DNA of 64,000 nt from Spirosoma profusum (lineage in GTDB: Bacteria; Bacteroidota; Bacteroidia; Cytophagales; Spirosomataceae), in NCBI RefSeq assembly GCF_014699005.1, contig NZ_JACWZY010000031.1, positions 1-64,000 of the forward strand, in the 5' to 3' direction. Within the stretch, counting starts at the first letter, position 1, and each line of letters begins with the position of its first letter. Under the pieces are notes generated by a model. It was not told the origin of the DNA. It searched no databases and was given only the letters and a program-made list of their open reading frames with translations. Below, one piece after another: positions 18,537 through 27,922 of the stretch. Position numbers and translations under genes: made by a program.

Positions 18537-19025
18537 CTATTTTTTTATCAAACTTTTTGCCTGACCCACCCAGTCGTCGCGCTCGATACGTCCGGGAAAA
18601 AATTCAATGATATCGTTCACTTTATGAATGTCTTCTGTGGTAAAACTGGCAATCTGTCGGAAGGTATAGATACCGATGGCATGTAGTTTTTTCTCCAGAA
18701 ACGGCCCAACACCCACAATGGCTTTGAGGTCGTCGGCTTCGGAGGCCGAAGCGAGGCCGATGCGGGAAAAATTGATTTCGTTTGCCCGGTTTCGAATACG
18801 ATTCAGCACAATTGTTTCTTCATCATCGGCACTAACAACCGGAGCAGGAGCTCGGTAGCAGTCGTCCACTTCTCGCGTGGTGCTTGCCAAATCGCCTTCG
18901 AGCTGGCGAATAGTACTCTGTCGTGATACGTATCCAATAATAAAGCCCAACACACCAGCTACCAACAGCATAATCCACTGTTGTATTTGCGCATCAGGTA
19001 AGTTAAGCGGATTCAGTTCAAACAT
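18537..19025 (-). CDS. Membrane-anchored helix-hairpin-helix protein, paralogue
   Basis: A 162-residue paralogue of the downstream gene with a much shorter linker. A membrane segment (about 17-36, IMLLVAGVLGFIIGYVS) is followed by a short coiled coil and the domain LKAIVGVGPFLEKKLHAIGI, then YTFRQIASFTTEDI and IIEFFPGRIERDDW. The two genes form a tandem duplication 47 nt apart on the minus strand. The shared element NEINFSRIG/SEINFDRIG before the domain shows that the similarity extends beyond the hairpin motif. The function is unknown. Confidence 0.76.
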   Translation of the reverse strand: MFELNPLNLPDAQIQQWIMLLVAGVLGFIIGYVSRQSTIRQLEGDLASTTREVDDCYRAPAPVVSADDEETIVLNRIRNRANEINFSRIGLASASEADDLKAIVGVGPFLEKKLHAIGIYTFRQIASFTTEDIHKVNDIIEFFPGRIERDDWVGQAKSLIKK

Positions 19026-19056
19026 AATCTGGAGTGTTTATGAGTTGAAGGTTGGA

Positions 19057-19136
19057 GTTCAATATTTCAGCCGGGCGCCGGGCGATTCATTGCCTGTGTC
19101 AGCCAACCGCCCGGCGGCCCGGCTAAAACCTTGAAC
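19057..19136. repeat. GC-rich inverted repeat in gap
   Basis: The arms at about 19057-19084 and 19108-19136 pair through gttcaa, agccgggc and gccgggcg blocks with a one-base bulge. It fills most of the space between the OmpA gene and the first HhH gene. Confidence 0.65.
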
Positions 19137-19150
19137 ATGGAATAGATTTA

Positions 19151-20158
19151 TTATAACACGACAACCGATACGCGTCGGTTGGCTTTTCGCCCCGACATAG
19201 TGCTATTATCGGCTTTAGGTTCCGTTTCGCCTTTTGCTCTGATTTCAATCTGCGAGGACGAAACACCCGCTTTACGTAGTCTGGCCTTCACGTCGTTTGC
19301 CCGATCGCGGGAGAGTCGCATGTTTACATCGTCGGGCCCAGAATCATCCGTGTGGCCGGTTAGCTGTAGTTTTTTGTCTTTGTGATCCGCCAGGTAGTGA
19401 ATGGCTTCTTCAAAGAACTTAACCGTTTCCGCCGTTTTGATGTAATTAGCTTCAGCCAACGGGAAATACAGATCGATCGGTTCAAAAATTGACTTAAACT
19501 TTTGACTTTCAGCCAACTCTCTTTCCGTAGTAGCCCCAGTAAGCGTAAGTATAGCGGGTGGCGTGGTCGCTGCGGATGTTGTAGCTGGTTCAGGAGCCGT
19601 AGCCGCCGTCGTTTCATCCACTGGCGTTGTATTTGTTCCGCCTGAGAACGCAAAATCGAGACCGCCTACTAACGAATCACCTTTAGCCGTATAGGGCATG
19701 TTACGTTCTACTCCTTTTGTTGTAATCGATGCGGCCGGAATGCCTTGCTGCACCATGTATTGCTTCATACCTTCGGCGCGGGCCAGACCCAGATTCGCAA
19801 ACGAAGTTGTGTTCGACTCGTCAGAAACGTAGTAGCCAATAACTTCAACGTTTCGGCCCGGATTCTTTTTCAGGTAAGCCGTCAATTCATCCAGCGAACC
19901 ACCCAGCGAATTCATGTTGGCGTTGGCGCCAGATTTGGCAAACGTAAACTGACCGGGGAAATCAAGGCGAAACAGGTTTCCATCGGCAATCGTATAGCCA
20001 TCGGCACCGGGGGGCGTTGTGGCTTCAGGATCAGATGTAGTCACCGAAGGCTGGGCATCCTCAACGCATAGCTGCTTAATTTTACAGACGTGCCACCAGG
20101 TTGAGCCGAGCATCCAGAGGATGAGCAGAATAATCCAGGGAGTTTTGTTAGCGAACAT
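19151..20158 (-). CDS. Inner-membrane-anchored protein with two OmpA-like domains
   Basis: A 335-residue protein. An N-terminal hydrophobic segment (about 7-25) without a lipobox suggests an uncleaved anchor. Two OmpA/MotB-like domains follow: a first at about 75-165 (KNPGRNVEVIGYYVSDESNT, LARAEGMKQYMVQQGIP), and a canonical C-terminal one (LQLTGHTDDSGPDDVNMRLS, RANDVKARLRKAGV, GRKANRRVSVVV). Such domains bind peptidoglycan. It is the first gene of a minus-strand trio with the two HhH proteins, all with similar N-terminal anchors, which suggests a joint envelope role. Confidence 0.85.
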   Translation of the reverse strand: MFANKTPWIILLILWMLGSTWWHVCKIKQLCVEDAQPSVTTSDPEATTPPGADGYTIADGNLFRLDFPGQFTFAKSGANANMNSLGGSLDELTAYLKKNPGRNVEVIGYYVSDESNTTSFANLGLARAEGMKQYMVQQGIPAASITTKGVERNMPYTAKGDSLVGGLDFAFSGGTNTTPVDETTAATAPEPATTSAATTPPAILTLTGATTERELAESQKFKSIFEPIDLYFPLAEANYIKTAETVKFFEEAIHYLADHKDKKLQLTGHTDDSGPDDVNMRLSRDRANDVKARLRKAGVSSSQIEIRAKGETEPKADNSTMSGRKANRRVSVVVL

Positions 20159-20462
20159 AACGGTAATTGGACAGTAGGCTGATGCGTGGTTTTGTGCGCT
20201 CGTTTAAGACGAAAAAAGCCGAAAAGGTTGCTCAAAAATAAGCGTAACAATTATAAATGCAAGATTACCAGTATTGTTGCAGCAAACAATCTATTTCAAG
20301 CTCCAAACACATGAAAAAAGTCCTTTTTGGGCCAAAACAAAGCGTCCCGGGTGTTAACTTGCCGACTCATTGAATGAATAATGGCTACTGGACAATGATT
20401 AATGAAAATGACAGCACTTCCACCATTATCCATTACCAATTAACCATTTTTCATTAGCCATT
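20159..20462. other. 304-nt divergent intergenic region
   Basis: Between the OmpA-domain gene (minus) and threonine aldolase (plus). On the minus strand TTG, 19 nt and taatcttg (plus-strand 20260-20267) give a near-consensus promoter for the OmpA gene. The right end (20390-20463) is an imperfect inverted repeat of the aatggcta/tagccatt, aatgaaaa type that runs into the aldolase start codon. Confidence 0.5.
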
Positions 20463-21482
20463 ATGATTATCGACCTGCGCAGCGATACGGTTACTCAACC
20501 TACTCCAGGCATGCGCGAAGCCATGTTTTCGGCCCCGCTTGGCGACGATGTTTTTGGCGACGACCCAACCGTCAATGCGCTCGAACGTAAAGCGGCCACA
20601 ATGTTCGGAATGGAAGCCGCTTTGTTTTGTGCATCGGGAACGATGACGAATCAACTCGCTATTCGTACGCACACGCGTCCCGGCGATGATGTCATCTGCG
20701 ATCAGCTTTCGCATGTGTATCTCTACGAAGGTGGTGGAATTTCGGTCAATGCACTGGCCTCAGTGAGTTTGGCCAAAGGTGAACGTGGTAAACTCACACC
20801 CGATCTTATTCGCGAACACATTTACAGTCCTGCCGATCCCCACAAGCCTTTATCGCGGCTGGTCGTTCTCGAAAACACGATGAACAAAGGGGGTGGTTGC
20901 TACTATACTGTCCCCGAAATTGCCGCTATCCGACGTACCTGCACCGAAAATGGGCTTTTACTGCATCTCGACGGTGCCCGCCTGTTCAACGCACTGGTCG
21001 AAACGGGTGAACCGACCGAAGCGTATGGACAACTGTTCGACTCCATCAGTATTTGTCTGTCAAAAGGCTTGGGCTGCCCGGTAGGCTCTTTGCTGCTTGG
21101 GAAGGCTGATTTTATCAAACAGGCTCGTCGGTTTCGGAAGCTGATGGGTGGTGGTTGGCGGCAGGCGGGATTTCTGGCGGCAGCGGGTATCTACGCGCTC
21201 GATCACCAAGTCGACAGACTGAAACAGGACCATGCCCGCGCTCGCAGAATTGGGGCATTCCTCGAACGTTTACCCGAAGTGCAGGAAATTTTCCCAATTG
21301 ATACCAACATCGTCATTTTCAGACTTCCCGAAACCATCTTGGCTACCGATTATGTTGATCAGTTAGCCACTAAAGGCATTCGCAGTGTTACGTTCGGCAA
21401 GCATCTGGTGCGTTTCGTAACCCATCACGATTTTACGGATGAACACCTGGCGGAAATGGAACTTCTTCTGAACCGGCATTGA
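20463..21482 (+). CDS. ltaE: Low-specificity L-threonine aldolase
   Basis: A 339-residue fold-type I PLP enzyme. The opening IDLRSDTVTQPTPGMREAM and DDVFGDDPT are typical of threonine aldolases. The PLP lysine is in LSKGLGCPVGS (residue 201), and HLDGARLFNA supplies the ring aspartate. It cleaves threonine or allo-threonine to glycine and acetaldehyde. It appears to stand alone, with an inverted repeat on either side. The length matches the family. Confidence 0.93.
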   Translation: MIIDLRSDTVTQPTPGMREAMFSAPLGDDVFGDDPTVNALERKAATMFGMEAALFCASGTMTNQLAIRTHTRPGDDVICDQLSHVYLYEGGGISVNALASVSLAKGERGKLTPDLIREHIYSPADPHKPLSRLVVLENTMNKGGGCYYTVPEIAAIRRTCTENGLLLHLDGARLFNALVETGEPTEAYGQLFDSISICLSKGLGCPVGSLLLGKADFIKQARRFRKLMGGGWRQAGFLAAAGIYALDHQVDRLKQDHARARRIGAFLERLPEVQEIFPIDTNIVIFRLPETILATDYVDQLATKGIRSVTFGKHLVRFVTHHDFTDEHLAEMELLLNRH

Positions 21483-21573
21483 GCAGATTTGGGGATTAAC
21501 ACGATTTTGTCGATAAGCGCTTCAAGGAAGCGAAAACAAAATCCTGAAAATCCATCAATCTGCTAAATCCCGG
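21483..21573. repeat. Imperfect inverted repeat between ltaE and the GNAT-nitrilase gene
   Basis: The outer words agcagatt and aatctgct and the inner words gattttgt and acaaaatc are mirrored. A further cgctt/aagcg dyad lies inside. It starts at the ltaE stop and ends 13 nt before the next start. Confidence 0.5.
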
Positions 21574-21585
21574 TTCTGACAACTT

Positions 21586-23184
21586 ATGCATATACAAACC
21601 AGAACATTACAGAAGTCCGACTATCATGATTTGAAAGAAACCATGATTGAGGTCTATAGCGGTATTGGGGGCGATTATTGGCCGAAAAGCTCGATCACCA
21701 AACTGCTGAATATTTTCCCGGAAGGCCAGTTTTGCGTCGAAGTCGATGGCAAAGCGGTGGCTATTGCGCTCGCTATCCGGGTCAAATACGACAACTTCGG
21801 CGACAATCATACCTATTTCGAAATTACAGGTGGCTACACTTTCAAAACGCATAATGACGAAGGCGATTACCTCTATGGCATTGAGGTTTTCGTGCACCCT
21901 GATTACCGCGATTTGCGGCTGGGTCGACGTCTCTATGACGCCCGAAAAGAACTCTGTGAGCAACTGAATCTGAAAGGCATTCTGGCCGGTGGACGTATTC
22001 CAAATTACAATAAATACGCCAATGATCTGACCCCCCGCGAGTACATCGCAAAGGTGAAACAAAAGGAGATTTACGACCCGACGCTCACCTTTCAATTGTC
22101 GAATGATTTCCACGTCAGGAAGGTGCTACGTGGGTACTTGCCCGGCGATTCGGAGTCGAAAGAATACGCTACGTTGCTGGAGTGGATTAACATTTACTAC
22201 GTTGATGAAAAAGACAAAAAGCCGCATACCGACTCAATCATACGCCTGGGTGTGATTCAATGGCAGATGCGGCTCTTCAAAAATCTGGAAGCATTCCTGG
22301 ATCAGGTAGAGTTTTTTGCCAATGCCGTGAGTGATTACCGGGCCGATTTCATGGTATTGCCCGAGTTTTTCAATACGCCTTTAATGGCTGATTTCAACGA
22401 CTTGCCGGAACCGGTGGCGATACGTAAGTTGGCTGACATTACCGAATCCGTCCGAGAAAAACTCTGCGAACTCGCCATTTCCTACAATGTCAATATTGTT
22501 GGGGGCAGTATGCCGCTCGTTGATAAAGATGGTAGGCTGTATAACGTAGCGTACCTCTGCCGGCGCGATGGTTCGTGGGAAGAGTATCGGAAGATTCACA
22601 TTACACCCAACGAAGTGAGACACTACGGTATGGTAGGTGGCTACGAAATTCGGGCATTCGATACCGACTGCGGGAAAATCGGGATGCTTATCTGCTACGA
22701 CGTTGAGTTTCCAGAATTGAGCCGAATTCTATCGCAACAGGGTATGCAGATCCTGTTCGTGCCGTTCCTGACCGATACGCAGAATGGCTACTCTCGGGTA
22801 CGTCACTGCGCGCAGGCGCGGGCCATCGAGAACGAATGCTACGTTGCCATTTCAGGTTGTGTGGGCAATTTGCCGCGTGTTCATAATATGGACATCAATT
22901 ACGCTCAGTCGGCGGTATTTACCCCTTCGGATTTTCAGTTTCCGACGAACGCCGTCAAAGCCGAAGCAACGCCAAATACCGAGATGGTCCTGATTGCTGA
23001 CGTTGACTTGAGTCTGCTAAAAGAATTACATGAACACGGTTCAGTGCAGGTACTAAAAGACCGCCGAACGGACCTTTACGACGTAACACTAAAAAAAGCA
23101 GCTCGCAAAGCGATGAAACAACGTAAAGCCTCTGCTGACAACGACCCTGAAGAAGTCGCTCCGATTATTGTGGTATCGGATTAA
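21586..23184 (+). CDS. Bifunctional GNAT N-acetyltransferase / carbon-nitrogen hydrolase
   Basis: A 532-residue fusion. Residues 1-210 form a GNAT domain (acetyl-CoA motif around VHPDYRDLRLGRRLYDARKE). Residues 220-505 form a nitrilase-superfamily domain with catalytic Glu in VLPEFF, Lys in YRKIHITP and Cys in LICYDVEFPE. This fusion is known from Bacteroidota and some other phyla. Its substrates are not established. An amide or carbamoyl hydrolase coupled to acylation of the released amine is one possibility. It seems to be a single-gene transcript ended by the hairpin at 23236. Confidence 0.9.
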   Translation: MHIQTRTLQKSDYHDLKETMIEVYSGIGGDYWPKSSITKLLNIFPEGQFCVEVDGKAVAIALAIRVKYDNFGDNHTYFEITGGYTFKTHNDEGDYLYGIEVFVHPDYRDLRLGRRLYDARKELCEQLNLKGILAGGRIPNYNKYANDLTPREYIAKVKQKEIYDPTLTFQLSNDFHVRKVLRGYLPGDSESKEYATLLEWINIYYVDEKDKKPHTDSIIRLGVIQWQMRLFKNLEAFLDQVEFFANAVSDYRADFMVLPEFFNTPLMADFNDLPEPVAIRKLADITESVREKLCELAISYNVNIVGGSMPLVDKDGRLYNVAYLCRRDGSWEEYRKIHITPNEVRHYGMVGGYEIRAFDTDCGKIGMLICYDVEFPELSRILSQQGMQILFVPFLTDTQNGYSRVRHCAQARAIENECYVAISGCVGNLPRVHNMDINYAQSAVFTPSDFQFPTNAVKAEATPNTEMVLIADVDLSLLKELHEHGSVQVLKDRRTDLYDVTLKKAARKAMKQRKASADNDPEEVAPIIVVSD

Positions 23185-23235
23185 AGAAGCTTTGTTGTTA
23201 CGTAGTATTCCAGCTTTTTCAAGGGAGTTAGTCAC

Positions 23236-23265
23236 GAATGCCATTACTAAAAAGTAATGGCATTC
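23236..23265. terminator. Perfect 13-bp hairpin between convergent genes
   Basis: gaatgccattact and its exact complement (23236-23248 and 23253-23265) are joined by an aaaa loop. It stands between the GNAT-nitrilase and GDPD stop codons and can end both. The arm word atgccattac is also in the perfect hairpin at 61293-61372. Confidence 0.75.
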
Positions 23266-23282
23266 ATATTTTATCTCGTCGC

Positions 23283-24173
23283 TCACTTATAAATCACACG
23301 CGCCATTTCCAGCGGCCGGTCGGTGCTCAAAATATCGGCTCCGTTATCGACGAACGTTTTATAGACTTGATAGCCTTTGGCATCCGCCTGTTTGTCCAGA
23401 TTGCCCAGCGTGCCCAGAATAGTGGCAATTCCTTTTTCGTGCAGAAACTTATATAAATCCGCTTCGGGCTCTTTCACGCCAACGAACGCAACCATGCTGT
23501 TATCAGGCACGCCTAACTCGCGCAGGCGATCATATTCGGCCCGGTTACGTATCGTTACTGAGATCATCAGATTTGGGTCGAGCTGATGCACTTTGGCCGC
23601 GTCCTGCGCATTGTACGTAATAATCGCTACGTAGTTGCTCATCCCCGTTTTGTGGACCATATCGACCACTTTGGCAAACGATACGTTACGTTTGACATCC
23701 AGCGTAAACGTAACAGGATTTTTACCTGCCTGACTTTTGCCCCATTGAAGCGTTTGTTCCAGCGTTGGAATTTTGTAAGGCGTTACGTTGCCCATGTTAT
23801 CCTCCAGCCGAAATTGGTCTAGTTCGGCGTAGGTTTTCTCGATCAGTTTGCCGGTACCAGTCGTAGTACGGTCGAGAGTGGCATCGTGCATCATGACCAT
23901 CACACTGTCTTTGGTCAGGTCGATATCGCACTCAATCACGGCCGGATGTGTTGCGGCTCCCACCTGCTTCGCTACGTAAGCAAACGATTCCAGGCAGTTT
24001 TCGGGGTAAGTTTTCAGGTCGCCACCACCCCGGTGCACCGAGATTTTGGGTAATTGACCTGCTTTGTATGTAAAAAAATCGGCCGATTGGGAAGTAGAAA
24101 GATTCGTAGAGGCTTTTGGCGCACAGGCTGTAACGAAACCAAGTAGGCCCCAAAGTAGTGGTTTTGCGTTCAT
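23283..24173 (-). CDS. Glycerophosphodiester phosphodiesterase family lipoprotein
   Basis: A 296-residue protein if started at Met 24173, which gives MNAKPLLWGLLGFVTACAPK with a lipobox Cys; Met 24206 (MFERFLSSS) is an alternative. The GDPD catalytic set is visible: His-Arg in VHRGGGDLKTYPEN, Glu/Asp in IECDIDLTKDS and His in MMHDATLDRTTTG. It should hydrolyse glycerophosphodiesters to sn-glycerol 3-phosphate and an alcohol in the periplasm. An extended in-frame start at 24287 would hide the signal peptide. Confidence 0.87.
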   Translation of the reverse strand: MNAKPLLWGLLGFVTACAPKASTNLSTSQSADFFTYKAGQLPKISVHRGGGDLKTYPENCLESFAYVAKQVGAATHPAVIECDIDLTKDSVMVMMHDATLDRTTTGTGKLIEKTYAELDQFRLEDNMGNVTPYKIPTLEQTLQWGKSQAGKNPVTFTLDVKRNVSFAKVVDMVHKTGMSNYVAIITYNAQDAAKVHQLDPNLMISVTIRNRAEYDRLRELGVPDNSMVAFVGVKEPEADLYKFLHEKGIATILGTLGNLDKQADAKGYQVYKTFVDNGADILSTDRPLEMARVIYK

Positions 24174-24304
24174 TCGCAGTGAAGAAGAAAGGAACCGTTC
24201 GAACATGTTGACTTGTTGATGACCTACAAATGTACGCGGAATCCCGGCCGGATTGACGGACACGGCCCGTAGAATCCTCGCACGCACTCAATCATCAACG
24301 TAGT

Positions 24305-25321
24305 ATGGTTCCCTTCTCAATTCTTGATTTATCGCCTATCGTAGTCGGAAACACGGCTGCTCAGGCACTGCACAATACGCTCAGTCTGGCCCAACACGCT
24401 GAACAACTGGGCTATAATCGTTACTGGCTGGCTGAACATCACAACATGCCCGGTATTGCCAGCGCTGCTACGTCGGTCGTAATTGGCTACGTAGCGGGCG
24501 GCACGAAAACCATCCGGGTAGGTTCCGGCGGAATTATGTTGCCCAACCACTCGCCCTTAGTCATCGCCGAGCAGTTTGGTACGTTGGAGTCGCTTTACCC
24601 AGGACGTATTGATTTGGGACTTGGACGAGCTCCCGGCTCCGACCAACCGACGGCCTATGCACTACGTCGGAATGCGACCGGGCCTGATACGTTCCCGCAG
24701 GATGTGGTTGAATTACAGCGGTATTTCCAGCCCGACGACTCGAATCAGTTTGTGCAGGCAGTTCCGGGTAATGGCCTAAATATTCCTATCTGGATTTTAG
24801 GATCTAGTCTATTTGGTGCGCAACTGGCCGCTATGCTGGGGCTTCCCTACGCGTTTGCATCACACTTTGCTCCCAAAGATTTGATGTATGCGATACATGA
24901 GTATCGAACACAATTTAGGCCATCTGCCAATCTGGATAAACCGTATTTGATGGTAGCCACTAACGTCATAGTTGCTGATACCGACGCTGAAGCACAGAGG
25001 TTGTTTACATCCGTACAGCAGCAGTTTCTTTACATACGCCGGGGAAAAGCCCGACAAATGCAGCCTCCAGTCGATGATTTATACGCTGACTGGCCGGAAA
25101 ACGAAATTATGGCTACGAACTCGATCTTCCGGTATGCCGCTGTTGGTTCTCCCGAAACGGTTCAACGTAAGTTAACCAGCTTTCTGCAACAGACTCAGGC
25201 TGATGAATTGATACTTTCTGTACCTATTTTCGATCATGAAGCCCGAAAACATTCACTCACATTAACTGCTCAAATCCGCGACGCCATAGCCGCTCAACAG
25301 GCAGAAGCTGTTACGTTATAA
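24305..25321 (+). CDS. LLM-class flavin-dependent oxidoreductase
   Basis: A 338-residue bacterial-luciferase-like protein. Typical features are [18 protein letters not shown] at the N-terminus, [39 protein letters not shown], and [15 protein letters not shown]. These proteins bind FMN or FMNH2 supplied by a partner reductase. The substrate is unknown. It diverges from the GDPD lipoprotein gene and is followed by a long repeat region. Confidence 0.9.
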   Translation: MVPFSILDLSPIVVGNTAAQALHNTLSLAQHAEQLGYNRYWLAEHHNMPGIASAATSVVIGYVAGGTKTIRVGSGGIMLPNHSPLVIAEQFGTLESLYPGRIDLGLGRAPGSDQPTAYALRRNATGPDTFPQDVVELQRYFQPDDSNQFVQAVPGNGLNIPIWILGSSLFGAQLAAMLGLPYAFASHFAPKDLMYAIHEYRTQFRPSANLDKPYLMVATNVIVADTDAEAQRLFTSVQQQFLYIRRGKARQMQPPVDDLYADWPENEIMATNSIFRYAAVGSPETVQRKLTSFLQQTQADELILSVPIFDHEARKHSLTLTAQIRDAIAAQQAEAVTL

Positions 25322-25334
25322 TTAATGAAAAATG

Positions 25335-25390
25335 GATAATGGCCAATGAATAACTGGCTTACTAACCAATATTATTTATTGTCCATTAAC
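25335..25390. repeat. AT-rich imperfect inverted repeat
   Basis: gataatggccaatgaataa (from 25335) pairs with ttatttattgtccattaac (25372-25390) with about three mismatches. It is of the same text type as the repeats at 4083 and 20390. Confidence 0.55.
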
Positions 25391-25435
25391 GTGAATTATG
25401 GATAACTCACAATCTAACATTCTGAATTTTAGAGC

Positions 25436-25543
25436 ATTGCTGGCGCACAGGGCTTCGACAGGCTCAGCCTGACAGTTCAGTTAAAGTCCTCGAATCGAGT
25501 TGGCTTGTCGGCTGGGCCTGTCGAAGCCCTGTGCGCCAGCAAT
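25436..25543. repeat. Perfect 28-bp inverted repeat (gggcttcgacaggc type)
   Basis: The arms 25436-25463 and 25516-25543 are exact complements and contain gcgcacagggcttcgacagg. The loop is 52 nt. Outer flanks gaattatgg (25392) and ccataattc (25556) add a second mirrored pair. It lies between convergent genes (LLM oxidoreductase and MFS fusion). Words of the form ttcgacaggctcagcct occur in intergenic repeats of many bacteria, to my recollection. Confidence 0.88.
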
Positions 25544-25588
25544 ACGTTCACTGAACCATAATTCTCATTACATTAGGCATTATTCATT

Positions 25589-27898
25589 TTAAAAATCAAT
25601 ACGATCCTTAACACGGATGCTGTATTCGTCCTTGGGGAAAAGATCGGTGTTGATTTCTCCCTGTACTCCTGTGGCTCGGGGCAGTAGGCGAATATGGGGG
25701 CGGTAGTGGTCGAGCAGCGACCAGATATCAATCCCCGAACGATTATAATGCCGACGACTGAAATCTGCCTTCGCGCGCTGTTCAATGGCTTTCCAATCCA
25801 GCTGAATTGGCTGGTTACTTCCGATCAGAACCAATTTATCGCAGTACGCTACGTAGGGAAACACCGCTCGAAACGTATTGAACACGCGCCCTGTTGGGCA
25901 CCATGTAACGGCCAGGCCACCCGGCCGGAGCCGGTCACGTACCAGTTCAAAATACTCTCTGGAATAGACATTGCCCGAGTAGGCCGAAAGTGGACGTAAC
26001 GCATCGGCTTCAATGACATCGTAACGAGCAGCCCCGTTACGTATGGCGTAGCGTCCATCGCGAAAAATCATTTTTAACCGGCGGTCACGTAGCACAGCGT
26101 TCACAGCAGTATCGCCCACACGACCAGCGTAATCAGCCAGAACTTTCTCCTGATTCGACGCAATTTCAAAACAATCAATCCGGCGAGTTTCCAGCCGTCC
26201 AGCTATACCATTCACAGTCCCGGCAGAACCAAGTCCGATAACGGCTACGTGTTTTGGGTCAGGATGCATCATAACTGGCAAGGCGCCCAATAGGGTATGA
26301 ACGGCATCATAATGATACGGCAAGCCACTTTGTCCCAGTCCATTCACGAAAACAATACCCATCTTTTGATCGGGCGTCATTTTGATAACCGATACTGCCG
26401 ACTCATTTTCATCAAACACAAAATCACTCGTTTTTTCCAACCCATTCAGGCGTTGCCAGAACTGGGCGTTATCCGGAATAATCCATATAAATAATCCCAG
26501 CGCAACAGCTAATCCACCCGCTACTGAAGCGGAGATATGCCGACGTAGCAGTAACAATACTACGTAGCCAAAACTCAGCGCAACGATGTATTTCAATAAA
26601 AGCGAGGTGCCCAGATAAGCAAATCCAACCCAGGTAACCGCCCAGGCTCCTACCGCTGACCCGACAATATTGATAAATTGTAGCCAACCCACTCGCCGAC
26701 CTATTTGGGCGTAATTATCCTGAATGAGCGACTGCGATAATGAGAAACTCAGCCCCATTAGAAAGGTCGGAATTCCCAGCAGAAATATTGGCACCGCACC
26801 ATAGGTAAACAAACTGAATCGGGGACTCAAAACGGGTTCGCCACTGGCAAAATAATCCCAGAGAAACTGTAATCCAGGTACCCGCCCGATGGCGTTGACA
26901 AACACGCCAACCGACAGAGCTGTATATCCATAGAGTACCAGTTGCGCCAGCAGAAACGCCCGTTCACGACGAACCACTGACTGATAGACTGATCGGCTGG
27001 TGAGCCATGTACCGGCTACGGTTCCGACAGCCATAGAGCCGAGGTAAATGGCCAGCAAAATGGCAAACGTCAGTGAAACCGACTTAATCAGCGTTTCCAG
27101 CACCCGAAACCAGATCAGCTCCAGCGACAGGGCCGCAAATCCCGAAACTGCATACTGCACCGACCATGTGGTGAGGGGCAGAGTGTGTGGGGCATGTGGT
27201 GAGGGGCTAAGGGCATCGGGCGCGTGGCTAGAAGCTAAAGTTTCACTCCCTCCCCCATCGCCCAACGCCTTTTCTCTCGTTGCTCCGCGCCCTATGTCCC
27301 ATGCACAGACAGCGCAAAGACCGTTCAGGGCTGCACCAATAAAAATCGCGTTGTCGAAACCAAGTCGACGTACTAAAAGAAATCCTGTTACAAAAGCGCC
27401 AACGGCCGCGCCGAGTGTGTTGATGAAATATAACAGACTGATATACCGTGCCTGCTGGGCCATATCGCCAAATCGAAACGTCCGGGAGAGTACAGGCAAC
27501 GAGACACCCATCAGGAACGTTGGCAGCAGCACAATCCCGAACACGATGACATAGACAAGCAGCGGCTTATCTGTAGGTAACTGATTCGACTGGTAGAGGA
27601 AGTCATAAAGTATGGCTTTGCTGAACAAGGCGAAGACCATGATGCCTAATTCAGCTAAAACAAAATAGCGCAGATTCTGCGTTGACGTTGAGCGGTCGGC
27701 AAGCCTGCCACCAGCCAGATACCCGATGCCTAAACCCGTCATAAACGCCGACACGATCAGGCTGATGCTTACCGTGTCGGAGCCCGTATAAAAAACCAGG
27801 AGTCGCTGCCAGATTACCTGATACAGCAGCGCGGCAAATCCAGATAGAAAGAACAGCAACAGCACAACCAGCGGTTGTCGGGACGTAGAAATGGGCAT
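25589..27898 (-). CDS. Fused MFS transporter / spermidine-synthase-like protein
   Basis: A 769-residue protein from Met 27898 (MPISTSRQPLVVLLLFFLSG). The N-terminal two thirds are a polytopic MFS-like region in two halves; the C-terminal third is a spermidine-synthase-like Rossmann domain (HVAVIGLGSAGTVNGIAGRL, FRDGRYAIRN, YDVIEADALRP). Polyamine synthesis by such fusions is unproven. Between the membrane halves, at about residues 197-244, lies a low-complexity stretch rich in Ser/Pro/His/Ala (SHAPDALSPSPHAPHTLP). Its DNA (27168-27310) has the same words as the intergenic repeats at 1011 and 16924, which points to an in-frame repeat insertion. Confidence 0.85.
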   Translation of the reverse strand: MPISTSRQPLVVLLLFFLSGFAALLYQVIWQRLLVFYTGSDTVSISLIVSAFMTGLGIGYLAGGRLADRSTSTQNLRYFVLAELGIMVFALFSKAILYDFLYQSNQLPTDKPLLVYVIVFGIVLLPTFLMGVSLPVLSRTFRFGDMAQQARYISLLYFINTLGAAVGAFVTGFLLVRRLGFDNAIFIGAALNGLCAVCAWDIGRGATREKALGDGGGSETLASSHAPDALSPSPHAPHTLPLTTWSVQYAVSGFAALSLELIWFRVLETLIKSVSLTFAILLAIYLGSMAVGTVAGTWLTSRSVYQSVVRRERAFLLAQLVLYGYTALSVGVFVNAIGRVPGLQFLWDYFASGEPVLSPRFSLFTYGAVPIFLLGIPTFLMGLSFSLSQSLIQDNYAQIGRRVGWLQFINIVGSAVGAWAVTWVGFAYLGTSLLLKYIVALSFGYVVLLLLRRHISASVAGGLAVALGLFIWIIPDNAQFWQRLNGLEKTSDFVFDENESAVSVIKMTPDQKMGIVFVNGLGQSGLPYHYDAVHTLLGALPVMMHPDPKHVAVIGLGSAGTVNGIAGRLETRRIDCFEIASNQEKVLADYAGRVGDTAVNAVLRDRRLKMIFRDGRYAIRNGAARYDVIEADALRPLSAYSGNVYSREYFELVRDRLRPGGLAVTWCPTGRVFNTFRAVFPYVAYCDKLVLIGSNQPIQLDWKAIEQRAKADFSRRHYNRSGIDIWSLLDHYRPHIRLLPRATGVQGEINTDLFPKDEYSIRVKDRIDF
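27168..27310. repeat. Repeat-like segment inserted in frame in the MFS fusion gene
   Basis: G-rich text on the left (gtggtgaggggc twice, ctaagggcatcgggcgcg) and C-rich text on the right (ccctatgtccca at 27290) copy the vocabulary of the intergenic hairpins at 1011-1067 and 16924-16991. It is translated as a low-complexity linker between the two membrane halves. Confidence 0.6.
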
Positions 27899-27922
27899 AG
27901 GCAAGATACGAAGCGAAGCACG

